Below are positions 63,299 through 63,454 of a DNA stretch of 63,454 nucleotides, piece by piece; position 1 is the first letter of the stretch, and each line of letters starts with the position of its first letter. The stretch is from Dulcicalothrix desertica PCC 7102 (GTDB lineage Bacteria; Cyanobacteriota; Cyanobacteriia; Cyanobacteriales; Nostocaceae). The notes beneath the pieces were generated by a model. It saw nothing but the letters and a program-made list of their open reading frames with translations. It had not been told where the DNA came from and did not search any database. The translations under genes were made by a program, and so were the position numbers. The stretch covers positions 1-63,454 of the forward strand of contig NZ_RSCL01000041.1 of the NCBI RefSeq assembly GCF_003991905.1, given 5' to 3'.

Positions 63299-63454
63299 TT
63301 AATAAGGGGGGCTTAGAGGGTATTTTTCAAATGATATTAATAACGGGCTAAAAATATTTTCTATACCTCTGTTACTGATACTTTTAACCTGGACATTTTT
63401 GAACATCTAAGACATTCTCAATGTTTAGTACAACATCACCAACAGAGTCAGTGA

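Overview
The window is a chromosomal segment of a cyanobacterium. It encodes the photosystem II subunit PsbI, a Ycf51 protein, a BciB-type divinyl chlorophyllide reductase, a DUF3769 outer-membrane protein, a groESL operon under a CIRCE operator and a cyanobacterial-type GlgB. Heptameric tandem repeats, many dispersed palindromes, HicBA, Uma2 proteins and a WD40/J-domain protein point to a filamentous, Nostocales-like genome. This is inference; no 16S gene or other taxonomic marker is present. The genomic palindrome HIP1 (GCGATCGC) was not seen on reading, whereas GGCGCC occurs about 114 times (roughly one per 560 bp). GGCGCC appears to act as an alternate highly iterated palindrome.

Layout. 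1-2360: two tRNA-shaped Y RNAs lie directly upstream of a Ro60 (TROVE) gene, with a promoter, a leader hairpin and a terminator, forming a bacterial Ro60 ribonucleoprotein locus. 2400-6180: an accessory island with a broken Uma2 gene, HicB-HicA, an orphan antitoxin-like gene, and a restriction-modification pair (m5C methylase plus BsuBI/PstI-type endonuclease). 6180-8600: groL-groS with CIRCE. 9.5-14.3 kb: a response regulator, a DUF99 protein, a hydrolase and a PAS histidine kinase whose C-terminus consists of repeat DNA. 14.3-21.9 kb: glgB, small secreted proteins, a candidate FtsL followed by FtsI, and bciB. 22-24.7 kb: a nine-copy 57-bp tandem array, a broken DUF1877 gene, and a glycine-zipper/WD40/J-domain gene with one stop codon. 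24.8-51.2 kb: mostly core genes (GH15-like phosphorylase-kinase relative, mgtE, pyrB, psbI, DUF3769, GH38 alpha-mannosidase, hisG, OmpR regulator, PlsC-like acyltransferase, DUF2079, aminotransferase/dehydrogenase pair, ycf51). 51.3-58.2 kb: DUF2945-DUF3140, FAD oxidoreductase, YaaW, O-antigen-ligase-like protein, bestrophin. 58.4-63.4 kb: LRV repeat proteins (one broken), a second restriction-modification locus with a probably truncated endonuclease, an intact Uma2, and a 213-bp MITE-like insertion with a 7-bp target duplication.

How it fits together. The most notable system is Ro60 with two Y RNAs: a tRNA-like module (D-arm, T-arm, acceptor) carries a Ro60-binding Y stem in place of the anticodon arm, and a similar GNRA hairpin covers the Ro60 ribosome-binding site. 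The second theme is genome texture: GGCGCC enrichment beside an m5C methylase, and at least seven dispersed repeat families that expand into arrays, enter coding sequences and serve as insertion targets. The third is a set of four otherwise intact accessory genes, each interrupted by exactly one in-frame stop codon.
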